Positions 32,111-49,500 of a stretch of DNA of 64,000 bases are shown here, piece by piece. The position numbers and the translations under genes are program-made. Source of the DNA: Lingula anatina (Eukaryota > Brachiopoda > Lingulata > Lingulida > Lingulidae); contig NW_019775423.1 in assembly GCF_001039355.2 (NCBI RefSeq), forward strand, positions 307,472 through 371,471, read 5' to 3'. The notes under the pieces are model-generated. The model was not told where the DNA came from, did no database searches, and worked only from the letters and a program-made list of their open reading frames with translations. Position 1 is the stretch's first letter, and every line of letters begins with the position of its first letter.

Positions 32111-33781
32111 AAATAATAATAATAATAATCAACCCCTCTCATCTACAATTGCATGTTAAAGATCGTTACTTTCATAAATTGCTTAATTCTTTTCCCTCCA
32201 GTTACCCAGGATCTCAAAGAGCAAGACTTCCAGAAGAGATTGTTGAAAATGAGTACAACTTCAACCACCCCAACAGAGGGTATGCCATCATCATCAATAA
32301 CAGAAAATTTGAACATCACACTGAAATGCCAGAGAGAAATGGAACGGACCTGGATGCTGCAGCTCTGTACCAAAGACTATCTGCTCTTGACTTTAAAGTG
32401 GAATTGGTCAATAATTTGAGAAGAGAAGAGATGCGGAGCAAACTTGAAGAAGGTACAACTTTTTAAATTTTAAATGCTGTGGCAAAAAGGTTATTGTACC
32501 AGGAAACTCATATTAAAGTCTCAGTCATTTCTGTAGCTGAGCATAACCGTTCTGACAATTACTGCCCATTATTAGTAGCCATCTTAATAAAGTGAAAAGA
32601 GGGTGTGGTGTTTAATCTTTCAATCATTTCAGTTGCCAAGCGTAACCATTCAGATAATGACTGTGTTGTGGTAGCTATCCTCACTCATGGGGAAGAGGGT
32701 GTGGTCTATGGTGTTGATGGATGGATCGAACTGGAAAAGCTGGTGGCACCATTTAAGGGAGATAAATGTTTAACTCTAGTTGGAAAACCAAAGATTTTCT
32801 TTGTCCAGGTGGGGTTTTGATATTTCCCGGGCAATCTGAGGATAAATTGATTAATAGTAGTCTGTTAACATATTGTAAAATATTGAATGCCACACAAAAG
32901 TTCTAATTACAACCCAGTCTAAACTTAACAGAGACACATTTGATACTATGTAGCAGTATCAAGTGAATTAAAGTTGATATCTTTTAGAAATATAAGTTTG
33001 AAGTTCAAAATTTTTTAAAATGTCAGACCATTTGGGTGAAATTTTAATTTGAAGCTTGATTATTTGTTATCCCGCCAATATATTATTCTTCAGGCCTGTC
33101 GTGGTAATAAATTAGACCATGGTGTAGAGGTATGTGATGCAGAAGTTGTCAAGGATGAACCAGATGCTGCCACGGTGTTCAGGGTCCCTTCTGAAGCCGA
33201 CTTCCTCATGGCTTACTCAGTTGTACCAGGTAAATGTCAGCAGCTATTAAGACATCAGTGTGAAAGTAACTGACTTTTACTTCCAACTAATCACTTGATG
33301 ACATATATGAAATGTGCATTGATCTCTCTTTATGTGTGTTTTTATCTAATTTGATTTTTTTTTTTGGGGGGGGCTTAAAGAGCATATACATATCGGTGTG
33401 CATTTACTACATGTTTTGTGTAATAGGTACTTTGTTTTTGCCTTGGTGTGAGAGAGGGAGAGAGATATATAAAAAATAGAGAGGGATTGATAATGAAGGA
33501 AGAAATAACTAAATATCACTATATTTCTCACAGGCTATTTCTCATGGAGGAATTCCACTAATGGTTCCTGGTTTATCCAGTCTCTGTGTAAAGTCTTAGA
33601 GAAGTTTGGTCATACGCTGGACATCATGACCATGATGACCCGAGTGAACAGGATGGTAGCATTTGACTACGAGTCCAATGCAAACAAGGAATATATGAGT
33701 AAAAAGAAGCAAATCCCTTGTATCACCTCCATGCTCACTAAGGACTTGTATTTTCGTCCTAAATTACCCGGTAGACACTGA
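31127..33781 (+). CDS. executioner caspase (caspase-3/7-like), complete, 288 aa
   Basis: Cysteine protease that carries out apoptosis by cutting after Asp. Exons: 31127-31151, 31694-31724, 32202-32452, 32633-32808, 33094-33229, 33534-33781; all join in phase. The prodomain is short (about 40 residues, no CARD or DED), as in caspase-3/7. Catalytic His121 is in ILTHGEEG and Cys163 in QACRG, the same numbers as in human caspase-3. MPERNGTDLDAA carries the P1-pocket Arg; GYFSWRNSTNGSWFIQSL and KKKQIPCITSMLTKDLYF are typical small-subunit motifs. Candidate processing sites are DLVD10|A in the prodomain and DEPD185|A in the inter-subunit linker. An N gap (31250-31516) lies in intron 1 and removes no exon that the phases require. 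Candidate poly(A) signals are at 34643-34648 and 35877-35882. Family assignment is firm; orthology to caspase-3 versus -7 is not resolvable. Confidence 0.95.
31250..31516. other. assembly gap, 267 N
   Basis: Unresolved bases within caspase intron 1, close downstream of the first coding exon. Any regulatory element here is unknown. Confidence 0.99.
32065..32108 (+). repeat. (CA)n microsatellite followed by (AAT)n
   Basis: About 22 CA units followed by an AAT run, in caspase intron 2, about 95 bp before exon 3. Confidence 0.97.
32521..32610 (+). pseudogene. decayed tandem copy of the caspase exon-4 start
   Basis: This stretch aligns with 32620-32706, which is the acceptor and beginning of exon 4. 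The relic reads VAEHNRSDNYC...VAILIK-stop where the real exon reads VAKRNHSDNDC...VAILTHGEEG. The stop falls where the catalytic His-Gly should be. The acceptor is altered (TTTCTGTAG instead of ATTTCAG) but still ends in AG and would enter in the right phase. If spliced in, it would truncate the enzyme before its active site. Probably a dead small duplication; it could also act as a poison exon. Confidence 0.75.
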
Positions 33782-36182
33782 ATAACACAATACTTATAGG
33801 TGGAGTCTGTGCTTAGGTCTTTTTTATAAAAGGTCACACATAGTTATAATTCAACTTGTTCTCTTACCATTTGCAGTTTCCATTTTTGTTAATGAATGAT
33901 TCCCTTTTTAACTGAAGATCACAATATTTACTTAAATTATGATATACAATATAAATAGATACACTGATTTTACTGATACCCTGGTGAATTGTTTATATCT
34001 AAAAGTGATAGTTATCCTAGCTATGTTGTGTTAGTTTCCCTTTTTTCTTTGATAAGGCATTGAGAACCATTGAAGCTTAGATAATGTACAACTCTTTATC
34101 AATATTTTTAAAATTTTGCTTTATAACCATATTTATTTCGTTTTTATTTTATGAATATCTGTCTTATTTTCCTATGTTTGGAACTAGGACATTCAACTGC
34201 CCTGCTGATTATAATCTATCAATAGGATTTATTGTTTTTGATAACATTGTTCATATGATACTGTAATCTCCAATTTTGTTTAATTTCTGAATGATAATCT
34301 ACTGTCAGATATATTTTTTCAACATCATATTTTCAAAGTTTGTTGAAATGAAATAGGAGTATGTATTTGTACATGTAACTTGAGTGATGTCAGCTTGAAT
34401 GCTTTATATGTTTAACTTGCTGGGGATTTTGTAGTGTACAATTGGTTATATTTCTATCCTAGTCGACAGTAATTGATCATGTATATTGAGGTGATTGTGT
34501 GTATATTGCCAGCAGTTTTGTTATCCTTTTTATTTCATTGCCACTGGGTGAATGGATATTTATCTGAGATATCTTGACATTGTCACTTGTGAATAGATAT
34601 TTTATCTGAGATATGTTGAAATAGTTAATTCCTAGCTAAAAAAATAAAGTAGCAAGTTGCAGGTTTTATTAAGGGCATTTTGCTAGAACTACTTCTTCCA
34701 CCCTTACCTGCACGAAAGCAGTGTTGACATGTTGAAGGCGCTCTCCATAGAATTTACTTGCCAAAATGGTTTTTCCTGGGGTAAAAGGCATTTTCTCCTA
34801 CTCACAAATCATTGCTAGACCTATCTCTGCACTTTGAATTGAAATATAATTTATTAGATTCTTTAAATGACTGGCCAGTCATTTGATTTAGAATGACGTC
34901 TGTCTTTCACTGATATTCATTGAGCATGGCCATGGTTATCACTTCACAACACGAGGAAATGGGCATTGTTTAGTTTTTGCTGCCCTGTGTATAATACGAA
35001 GTTGCGAGCTTTAATGACTATCTGAAAAGACATGGAATGAAATAACAGCACACGGTATGCATCAAATACGGTTTTATTCAAAGGGTTTTAATGTCTTTAA
35101 GGTCTGAATTGAAAAATATTAGGATATAAATTCTTGGAGAATTCTTTTAAGTCTTGATGGTTTCCCCATACGCTTAATGTAGTTTGAAAGGTACTCCCAT
35201 ATGTCCTACTTTTGTTTCTTAGAAACTTGATAATGGAGTGCGATCTCAAATCTTTTAATTGATGTACATAGATAAGGTAATATGTGTGCATGCAAGATTA
35301 CTGTCATCTTCCTAATCAAATTATTCAATCAGTGATTTCCATTCACAAATTTGTGCAGACACTGATGTCACTTAAGATATGGTTAACATAGCTGTTTTTA
35401 TGTTGAATTATAATTGGAATGCCTTTGCATACTGAAGTATTTATTTGACCAAATTGCTTTAAATTATTATCTTGTGCAGGTTTTCCTAAAAATGGTCAGT
35501 GTTTGATGCATTTTCCTTTGTTCATTCACATGGTTGATTTAAAAAAAAAAATAATTTGACAGTCTCATTTCAGTGCATTTAGCTTCGAGTGGTGCTAGGA
35601 GCTTTTAGGGCAACATTAAACTTACCTGTGCCATTTGAAAAATGAAACTAATACTGAAATACGTGTATATCTACAGACATATCACAAATGACAGTGCTGC
35701 ATTTCTAGGTGCATTTTGATTTAAAGACTAATGTTATTATTACCAAGGAAATGGTTGTAGTATGTGTTCATGCCTGTGTCATTGCTCATAATGCGTTTTA
35801 AATCAGAAAGGAATGTTTCAAATTATGTTTTTTATCTAAAAATTTTACTTGAAAGTGGCCATGTATTTCAATGCTAAATAAATGTATTGATTTCATATTT
35901 TAGTTTGTTATTCAAGAGGTTTTGATATATGCTAAATTGTGTGAACGGAGTAATTGAAAGTTAAACATATTTAACGTTAACAAGTTTGATTATAATCAAA
36001 TTTGAAGGTTTGCACGGTCGTGTCTTGAATTGTACGTGCAGAAGGTAACAGATGCCAGTTGCTTCCCACGTACACGTTCAGCTTCCGGTCAAACATTTCA
36101 TCAACAGAAAGTACCAGCTGTAGACTTATTTTACTGTTTTATGACACAACATTTGCACGGAAAGCAGTCTAAAGTTTACAGT
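33782..36182 (+). other. caspase 3' UTR, intergenic and UBA5 5' region
   Basis: AT-rich sequence with two candidate poly(A) signals (34643-34648, 35877-35882). The last 200 bases before the UBA5 ATG are open in frame upstream to 36030, but that extension has no UBA5-family similarity and is likely 5' UTR. No further gene seen. Confidence 0.5.
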
Positions 36183-42446
<6,264 letters not shown>

Positions 42447-42739
42447 CAGAAGAACAAAGATTAAGTGTTGGAGGTCACATACATTCATTCCAATGTATAT
42501 CAGTTCAGCCCATGTGACAGGTTCCATGTTAAATAACTGAATGGATGGCTAAGCTACTATTAAACCAAATGCCATACAACTTGTGCCCCAAAAAACAAAG
42601 ACAATGCATGTCAGGCCTTGATGTAGCAAAAGAAAAAAAAAAGGTGCTTTTCCTTATTTTCAAAATATAATCTATCCTATACCTGGAAAATTAGAATCTT
42701 TGAATACATTTTTATGTACAGACACAGATGTGTCTGTAN

Positions 42740-43613
42740 TTTAAAAAAAAATTAAATATTTTTTTAATATAAATAAACACGTCACTTAAATTAGTGGAGT
42801 TTACATTATCTGATTGGAAGTATCATCAGCATGATATTAGTTTACTGTGATTTAAATTATTTTTAATGTTACATATGAAGTCAAATCTTTGTCCGTAAAC
42901 CATAGTGTCAAATAGCAAAACTTAAAGAAATACCAAAGGGCATTGTCTCATACTTCCCAAAAAACGGTATTTGAACAGATATTTTCCGTTTCCTTCTGTG
43001 CTATATATAACCCTTGGTTGTTTCCACCACTCATATGAATATTTATGCTATTCCACAGTTATGCATCTTACGTGACTGCCTCAACCAGAAATTTGAAAAA
43101 AAAAATGGGGTTTTACAGCTTTTTTTTTTGTCTGACCAAGTAATTGATGTGGTTTATCTTTTGGCATGTCGACTCTATTTGAGTTGTACAAGAAACAAGT
43201 AGAGATGGTGTACACGCATAAGGGAGAAGATATGATTTGTTTTTTACGTAACGTGATATTGAATTATTTTTCTAGGATGATTCTGCTTCAGTTGAAACAT
43301 CAGAGCAGAGTCTAGAAGATCTCATGGCCCAGATGAAGAGTCTCTGACAGAAGAACAAAGATTAAGTGTTGGAGGTCACATACATTCATTCCAATGTATA
43401 TCAGTTCAGCCCATGTGACAGGTTCCATGTTAAATAATTGAATGGATGGCTAAGCTACTATTAAACCAAATGCCATACAACTTGTGCCCCAAAAAACAAA
43501 GACAATGCATGTCAGGCCTTGATGTAGCAAAAGAAAAAAAAAGGTGCTTTCCCTTATTTTCAAAATATAATCTATCCTATACCTGGAAAATTAGAATCTT
43601 TGAATACATTTTT
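42740..43613 (+). repeat. near-identical tandem block with UBA5 last exon, copy B
   Basis: Contains the acceptor, the complete last exon (43276-43347) and the start of the 3' UTR, then continues into unique sequence without the insertion seen in copy A. Copy B is the one contiguous with the downstream region. Confidence 0.9.
43276..43347 (+). CDS. second copy of UBA5 terminal exon
   Basis: Identical in translation to 42375-42446 (DDSASVETSEQSLEDLM to QMKSL-stop), with the same acceptor and phase. Either terminal exon could be spliced from 41752 and the protein would be the same. Because single N bases flank copy A, this is more likely an allele than a true duplicate exon. Confidence 0.8.
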   Translation, partial: DDSASVETSEQSLEDLMAQMKSL

Positions 43614-43849
43614 GATTTTTTTTTAATTCTTACTTTTTGCTGTAATGGGAGAAATTTACCAGTCTCCATCTTCATAGCAAGAGTGCCCCAAAATCTAGAA
43701 GATTGGAACACCATAACAAGCTTATGTTTTGTCAGTAGTTCTGAATATGGCTATATATTGGTGATTAAAGTGCTGAAATTTCCAGGAGAGGGTACATTTT
43801 AGCTACATAAAAGTCTAACATTGAGTGATTTTGAAGTCAAATGTGTCTT

Positions 43850-46262
43850 AATCACATAATTAACTTGTAGCAGCCTTTGTCTGATTAGTACCTTGTTTGC
43901 AAATGTTTCCTTTAACAGCTGGCAAAAACTGCTCGGGATAAGTATAATTGGTACATACTGGCTGTCAATTCTAAAACTTGCCAGTTTGATGGAAAAGTTT
44001 GACATACATCCCTGAACAGATATTTAATTCAGTCAGTCTGAGGTTTATGGTTTATAGTCAAAGCCATTTTCTTGCTCAATCATATGGTTTTGTACTTGTT
44101 CTTATAGAAATTATGTGACCATGTTATCAGCAAGTTGCCTTGGCATTTTTCACACAGCTGGACAGTGATGTATGCTATAAAATTGTTCACATTTGTTTAT
44201 GGCAGTCATTTTGCAAGTTGTAAAATAATATTATTTCAAAAGAGTTCATCAGTAATATCATAATTTCACTAGGAATTATTTTCTAGAAAATAGCACATAA
44301 AAAAGTACGTTATTATTAAGTGGAAGCTGTATTTTATGTCATCATATCCTCAGTTTTACTTGTTCTTGTCATTTGCCAAGACTTAACATAAGCGATTATT
44401 TATTTTCAAACATCTCACATAAATGCAATACATCATAGATGGTGCTACATACTAACTTTTGTGTTTGTTCTCATTTTTCAAGCAATTTAAAGATAGGAAA
44501 AAAAATTAACAATTGTTGGTCATCCCTTTATAAAACTGCCAGGTTAACAAGGGGGGTGCATTCTGTGCTCTGTAACATGTCTGTGCTTCTGTGTCACATT
44601 GGTGTATGCAAGTCAATCATTTAATTCACAATTATGTATCAGGTACACTATAGACATGAAGACCAGAGAAGTTTTGACTTGAACTGGAAAATTTCTCCCA
44701 GGACTGGTGCTGCATACAATACATTCGTAGTCCTCAAGGATGCTACAGCATTTTGATTAGCACAAAGGGAACGTCCCATTTTAAATGAGCCCATGGTGGA
44801 TATCTTGATAATAATGATGATAAATAATAACTTTAATCATAATAATAATATTTTTCTCTAGAAAGACCATTAATTCACATTATATATTGTGAGAGTTCTA
44901 GGACTTAAATGCGAACAGTTTTGTTATAGCATTGACCCTGAGATTGCTGTATTGGAACATCTGTTTCTAAAGGCTGGCAAAATTCTACACTTTTGTAGAT
45001 GTATGACGATGATGATAACGATTCCTGCTGTTAGAATAAGACACACCACGGCAATAGTTGACACTGTGAAAATTGTTGACATTCTGGATTTTGGTCTAAC
45101 TGTCATTTTTTCTGAAATAAAAAAATACTTGTTTTAGTTATTTTCACAGAAGACCATCTGTCTTTTAAAATGTGGTCCCTGAAAAATTTGTAACATTTTA
45201 TTTATTAAATATTTATTAACAAGACATATTTAACTTGTTTAATTTTTATACTTGAGAATTAGGTTACAAGGCACCTATTAGTGTTCATTAAGTCTCTTAT
45301 TACCTTCATTATTACTGAGAACATTTCCGCCAGGATTTTTGGTGACATAAACTTGTAAACCTATTGCAAAATGCATGTCTTCCTTGGTCACCCATCTCTT
45401 TCTCCTCTCATCTAATAGACAGTTGCCAGCTGGACCCTGAAAGAAAAGGTCGTACATTTGATAATGATTTAAGGAAATAGCATTCAAATATCTTTAATAT
45501 GTAAAACAATGCGAATGTCATTTTCACAAATTAAATTTTCTGAGTCTAAACCAAAGCAAAACTGGGAGAATGATTCTGTGGCAATTTTTGCAATTGCCTC
45601 GGCTACAGTACAAGCAACTAAAAGCTTTGGGTCCATGTCAGGAAGCTCTTGTTAGCTAATGATTGATAATTATACTCCTGTCAGTTCTATAAGACATTTT
45701 ATTGTTAGTTACCTCCACCAAGGCGGTTATGTTTTCACCCCTGTTTGTTTGTTTGTCTGTCTGTCTGTCATGAACATAAAAAGTTATGGACCGATTTTGA
45801 TGAAATGTTCAGGAACTGTCAGAAGTGGGCCAAGGGACAAATGATTAGCTTTTGGTGGTGATCCAGATCAATAATCAGTCAATAATCATAAAAAACTAAA
45901 TCATTATAGAATGAAAATTTAGGGGTAAAACGGCATTGGATGGAGACTTTGCTGCCTTGGCGGAGGTCTGCGCTCTCAGAGTACTTTTCTAGTTCTTGGT
46001 TGTTATTGCTTTGGTGATTCCATGGTTATTCAGCAAGTGGATCAGCAAACCTTTACTGGGAGTGCAAAATAAATGAAATCAAAAGTTGATTAGGTACTTT
46101 GTTTTGTCTTTATGAAATGTGCATGAACATAGTGGCTGCCAGAGGGCGGCGGAATCTGTCATGGTTCCACCAATCGAGGAGACACTACAGATTACGTGAA
46201 TGTAAAGGATATTGATAATAGTAAATTATTTAGAACTTTTAGAAGGCAGCGGAGAGAGTATT
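43850..46262. repeat. segmental duplication, source copy (UBA5 3' flank to ZP gene intron 11)
   Basis: The sequence aligns with 60985-63299, including the ZP membrane exon, the preceding furin-site exon and an embedded MITE. Divergence is around 10% by eye with many small indels, much older than the single-N blocks. The matching continues on the left to a piece of UBA5 exon 12 (see 60881-60978). Confidence 0.85.
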
Positions 46263-46472
46263 TAAATTTTGTATAATTATCTTATATAACAAAAGTCTCG
46301 TGCTCTTTTTTCAAGGCACAAGTGCTCTGTGCCTTGCTGTATTTTGCCTTTTCCTCTTCCATTATATTTGTGTCAATGTAAACAAAGAAAATCATAAAAC
46401 AGGTGTACCTGTGCCATTGCAGCCTCTAAACATTAGAAACATTTATCCAATTCTTCATGGATTGCCAAATTG

Positions 46473-46518
<46 letters not shown>

Positions 46519-49500
46519 CTTAATGTAATAAATGCAGCAGAGTGAGAATTTACCTGATAACACCTTTTATGTTTTGAGGTGCAAAACCCAATCTCACAGT
46601 TGAAATATAGTGTTTCTTTTTCTGGAAATTTGAAACACTTGAATGAACCACTTTTAACAGTTTGTGCTTGTTCCAGTTGGCCATGAAATGGGGCATTTAT
46701 GAATTCCCGATCATCAGGACACCTGCAGAAAATTATAAGACGTAATGTTGATATTTCAGACACAAGTGAATAATGGGAAAATTTGTTTACCTGTTAAACA
46801 ATTAGAAATTTCTATTTAAAAACATTTAATGGAACTGCACTAAGTCGAATATTTAAAAGCTTAAAGAATAAAACCCTTTACTTGTTTTATAAAGTTGCCT
46901 TTCATTTCATTTATTTAAATTCAGTAAAATAAACTTACCCCTTATCATTCAAAAGAACAAATGTTTCATTATTGGGTGAATCTCTTGTTGGTTTTACAAT
47001 ACACCGATAAACTTTGATCCCCCAGGCAGCTGCAAAAAAAAAAAAAGATATCAGGCAATATTTTCATATAATATCATTTGTAATGGCACTTTCACTTTAC
47101 GGCAGAGCAGTATTTTTGTGATTTATAAGCATATTATAACTTAAACATGCAAAAGTTTAAATATTTTAACTGCATTTATTCAAAATAAAAACTCAGTATT
47201 TGAGGTCACTAAGCAAGGCTCATAATAGCCTTATGGATGAATTTCATTGAGATCAAACAATACAAAAATTCATAAATAGATAAATAAAAAACATGTATGT
47301 ATTGCTTTATTTTTAAAATGTCTTTATGAAAGGGCTTGATTACTGTCTGATTCTGTCAGGGTCATGGCAAGCAGAACCTCTTCGCCAAGGTAGCAACTTT
47401 TGGTGTCACTCCCACCACTTGCTTTTTTCATTACCATAGTTACAGTTTCTCTTCCTATATTAGCAACTCCTTGTTGGAAGGTGCTGTTATAAAAAATTAA
47501 ATAATTTTTCAAAGTTATGGAAAAAACTGATAAAATGCCAGGTAAATAGAATGCCAGGGGCATATGCCATTTCCAATTACAGAATACGTACTAAAGAATA
47601 CTATTTTATTGTCATTTTTTCCCTGCTGTTTTTGTTTTAATTCATTACACACTCCTGATGTGGTTCTCTGGTACACACATTTTACACACATGCACTTATT
47701 CATTTTTCACACTCTTATAAAACACTTTCAACAATACCTTAAGAACAGTGTCCATTAACATTAGAAGAGGCAAATCACCACAAGTTAACATCATTACCTA
47801 AGAGATGGTCCCGTTCCCTGTATAATTCTATCTCCACCACGAGAGCTGATATAATTTAAGATACAGAAGGTATTTGAAAACAAAAACCACAGCTTGTCTC
47901 AGGGAGCATTCAGACACAGGGTACTAGTTGGGGCGGTCCAACTCTGGGGGGGGGGGGGTACTCTCAATACGTGCATTCTGCTTTACTAAATGACATGCCT
48001 CCTTAAGCAACTCAGGGGTTCTTTCATGTGTACTAGCTAGACTTAATTATCCCCAAGTTGCTCAAGGAAGCATGTCAGACAATTAAGCTGATTCCAATTA
48101 TTGCACTTAGCAAGAATTCCCACACAGTTGAACTGACCTAACTAGTACAATGTGTCTATCTGGGGTCTCAGTTGTAATTAATGTGAAAGTAGATTAAATG
48201 AATGGGTAAGATTCAATTCAATTCAATTTATTAAACCTTTAAGCCCTACGGCTCATCAGAATATAAAACAGTGACAATATAAAGTTATATCTAATCAACT
48301 ACCATGACTACAATAACTACTACTGATACAAACAATAATAATAATAATAATAATAATAAATAATAAATTGCAATCTGTCCAAAATGCTGCAGCACGACTA
48401 CTGACCAAAATCCCTCTCAGATCAAACATTTCACCCATTTTATTCGAACTACATTGGCTTCCTGTACGACAGAGAATTGTTTTTAAATTACTGTTGTTTG
48501 TTTTTAAATTCACTAGAGGTGAATGCCCCTCATATTTTAACTCGATGCTACATCCAAGTACACCCAGTCTCACCAGGTCTACCAGATCCACCTCCACTCC
48601 TTGTTTTATNGCTAGAATAAAATGAAATTCATCCTCTACATCGTTTAAATTGCATAACTTACAGATTCTTAATTTCCTATTTGTGTCTGTGTATCGGCCA
48701 GTCTCTACAGATAGATTACGTGATGAAAGCCTAAATTTTGCGATAAATTCCTTACTTTTCTGTGAAATTGGTTTATTCAAGTTAAATTGCACTGTGAAAT
48801 TATCGACAAGGTGTTGATACAGAAGCCCTTTACTGGCTGTGAATATTTCTCCTGTCAGTACTTGTCTAAAATGATCCTTCAATCTTTGTTCTATCAAAGA
48901 CAGTATACAAACATCCGACATGTTTTCATAAAAAGTGAATGACAGACCCATTAATTCCAGGTCATTCCGTATACAATTTATCCACTCAAAATTATTGTTA
49001 AGGATATCTTTATAGCATGTTTGTATAATACAGTTTTTTGAAGAGCTGATTTTCAGCCAATATTTAAAAAATCTTAGTTTTCTACTTAAAATAAGTGGAT
49101 ATCGTCCGGTTTCAGAATATACTAAGTTATTACTAGTGCTTCTTTTAACACCCAGCATTCTTTTCAAAAAATCAGTATGTACCTTTCTTATATCCTTTGC
49201 CTTATTAAATCCCAATATTTCTGATGCATAATTTAAAATACTACCAACGTACGTATCAAATGCTGCACACCTGGTGGACGCATTAAAGTTATGGTTTTTT
49301 AACACGCTGCTAATAGCAAATAATGCTTTTTTACCCTGTTCTGCTATATGTTTTTGGGTTTGACAAAACTTACCATTATAATTAAAAAGTAATTCGAGAT
49401 AACTAAATTGATTCACCCTTTCTAAGACAACACCGTTATATTTCCATATTTCTCTTCAGCCCTTAACTTACCCCCAGGAGGCATGTCAGACAATTAAGCT

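Noticed and set aside
36030-36182. N-terminal extension of UBA5 from an upstream in-frame ATG
   Set aside because: The 51 extra residues do not resemble UBA5, whereas MASADELKARIAELEHEL does; the upstream part is treated as 5' UTR.
46455-46763. Frame ending in a long Ile run as a distinct membrane protein
   Set aside because: The Ile run is an AAT microsatellite in an intron; the real coding part is ZP exon 46554-46722.
48295-49416. 373-aa minus frame as a host gene
   Set aside because: It is LINE ORF2 C-terminal sequence, interrupted by an N and read into AAT repeats.
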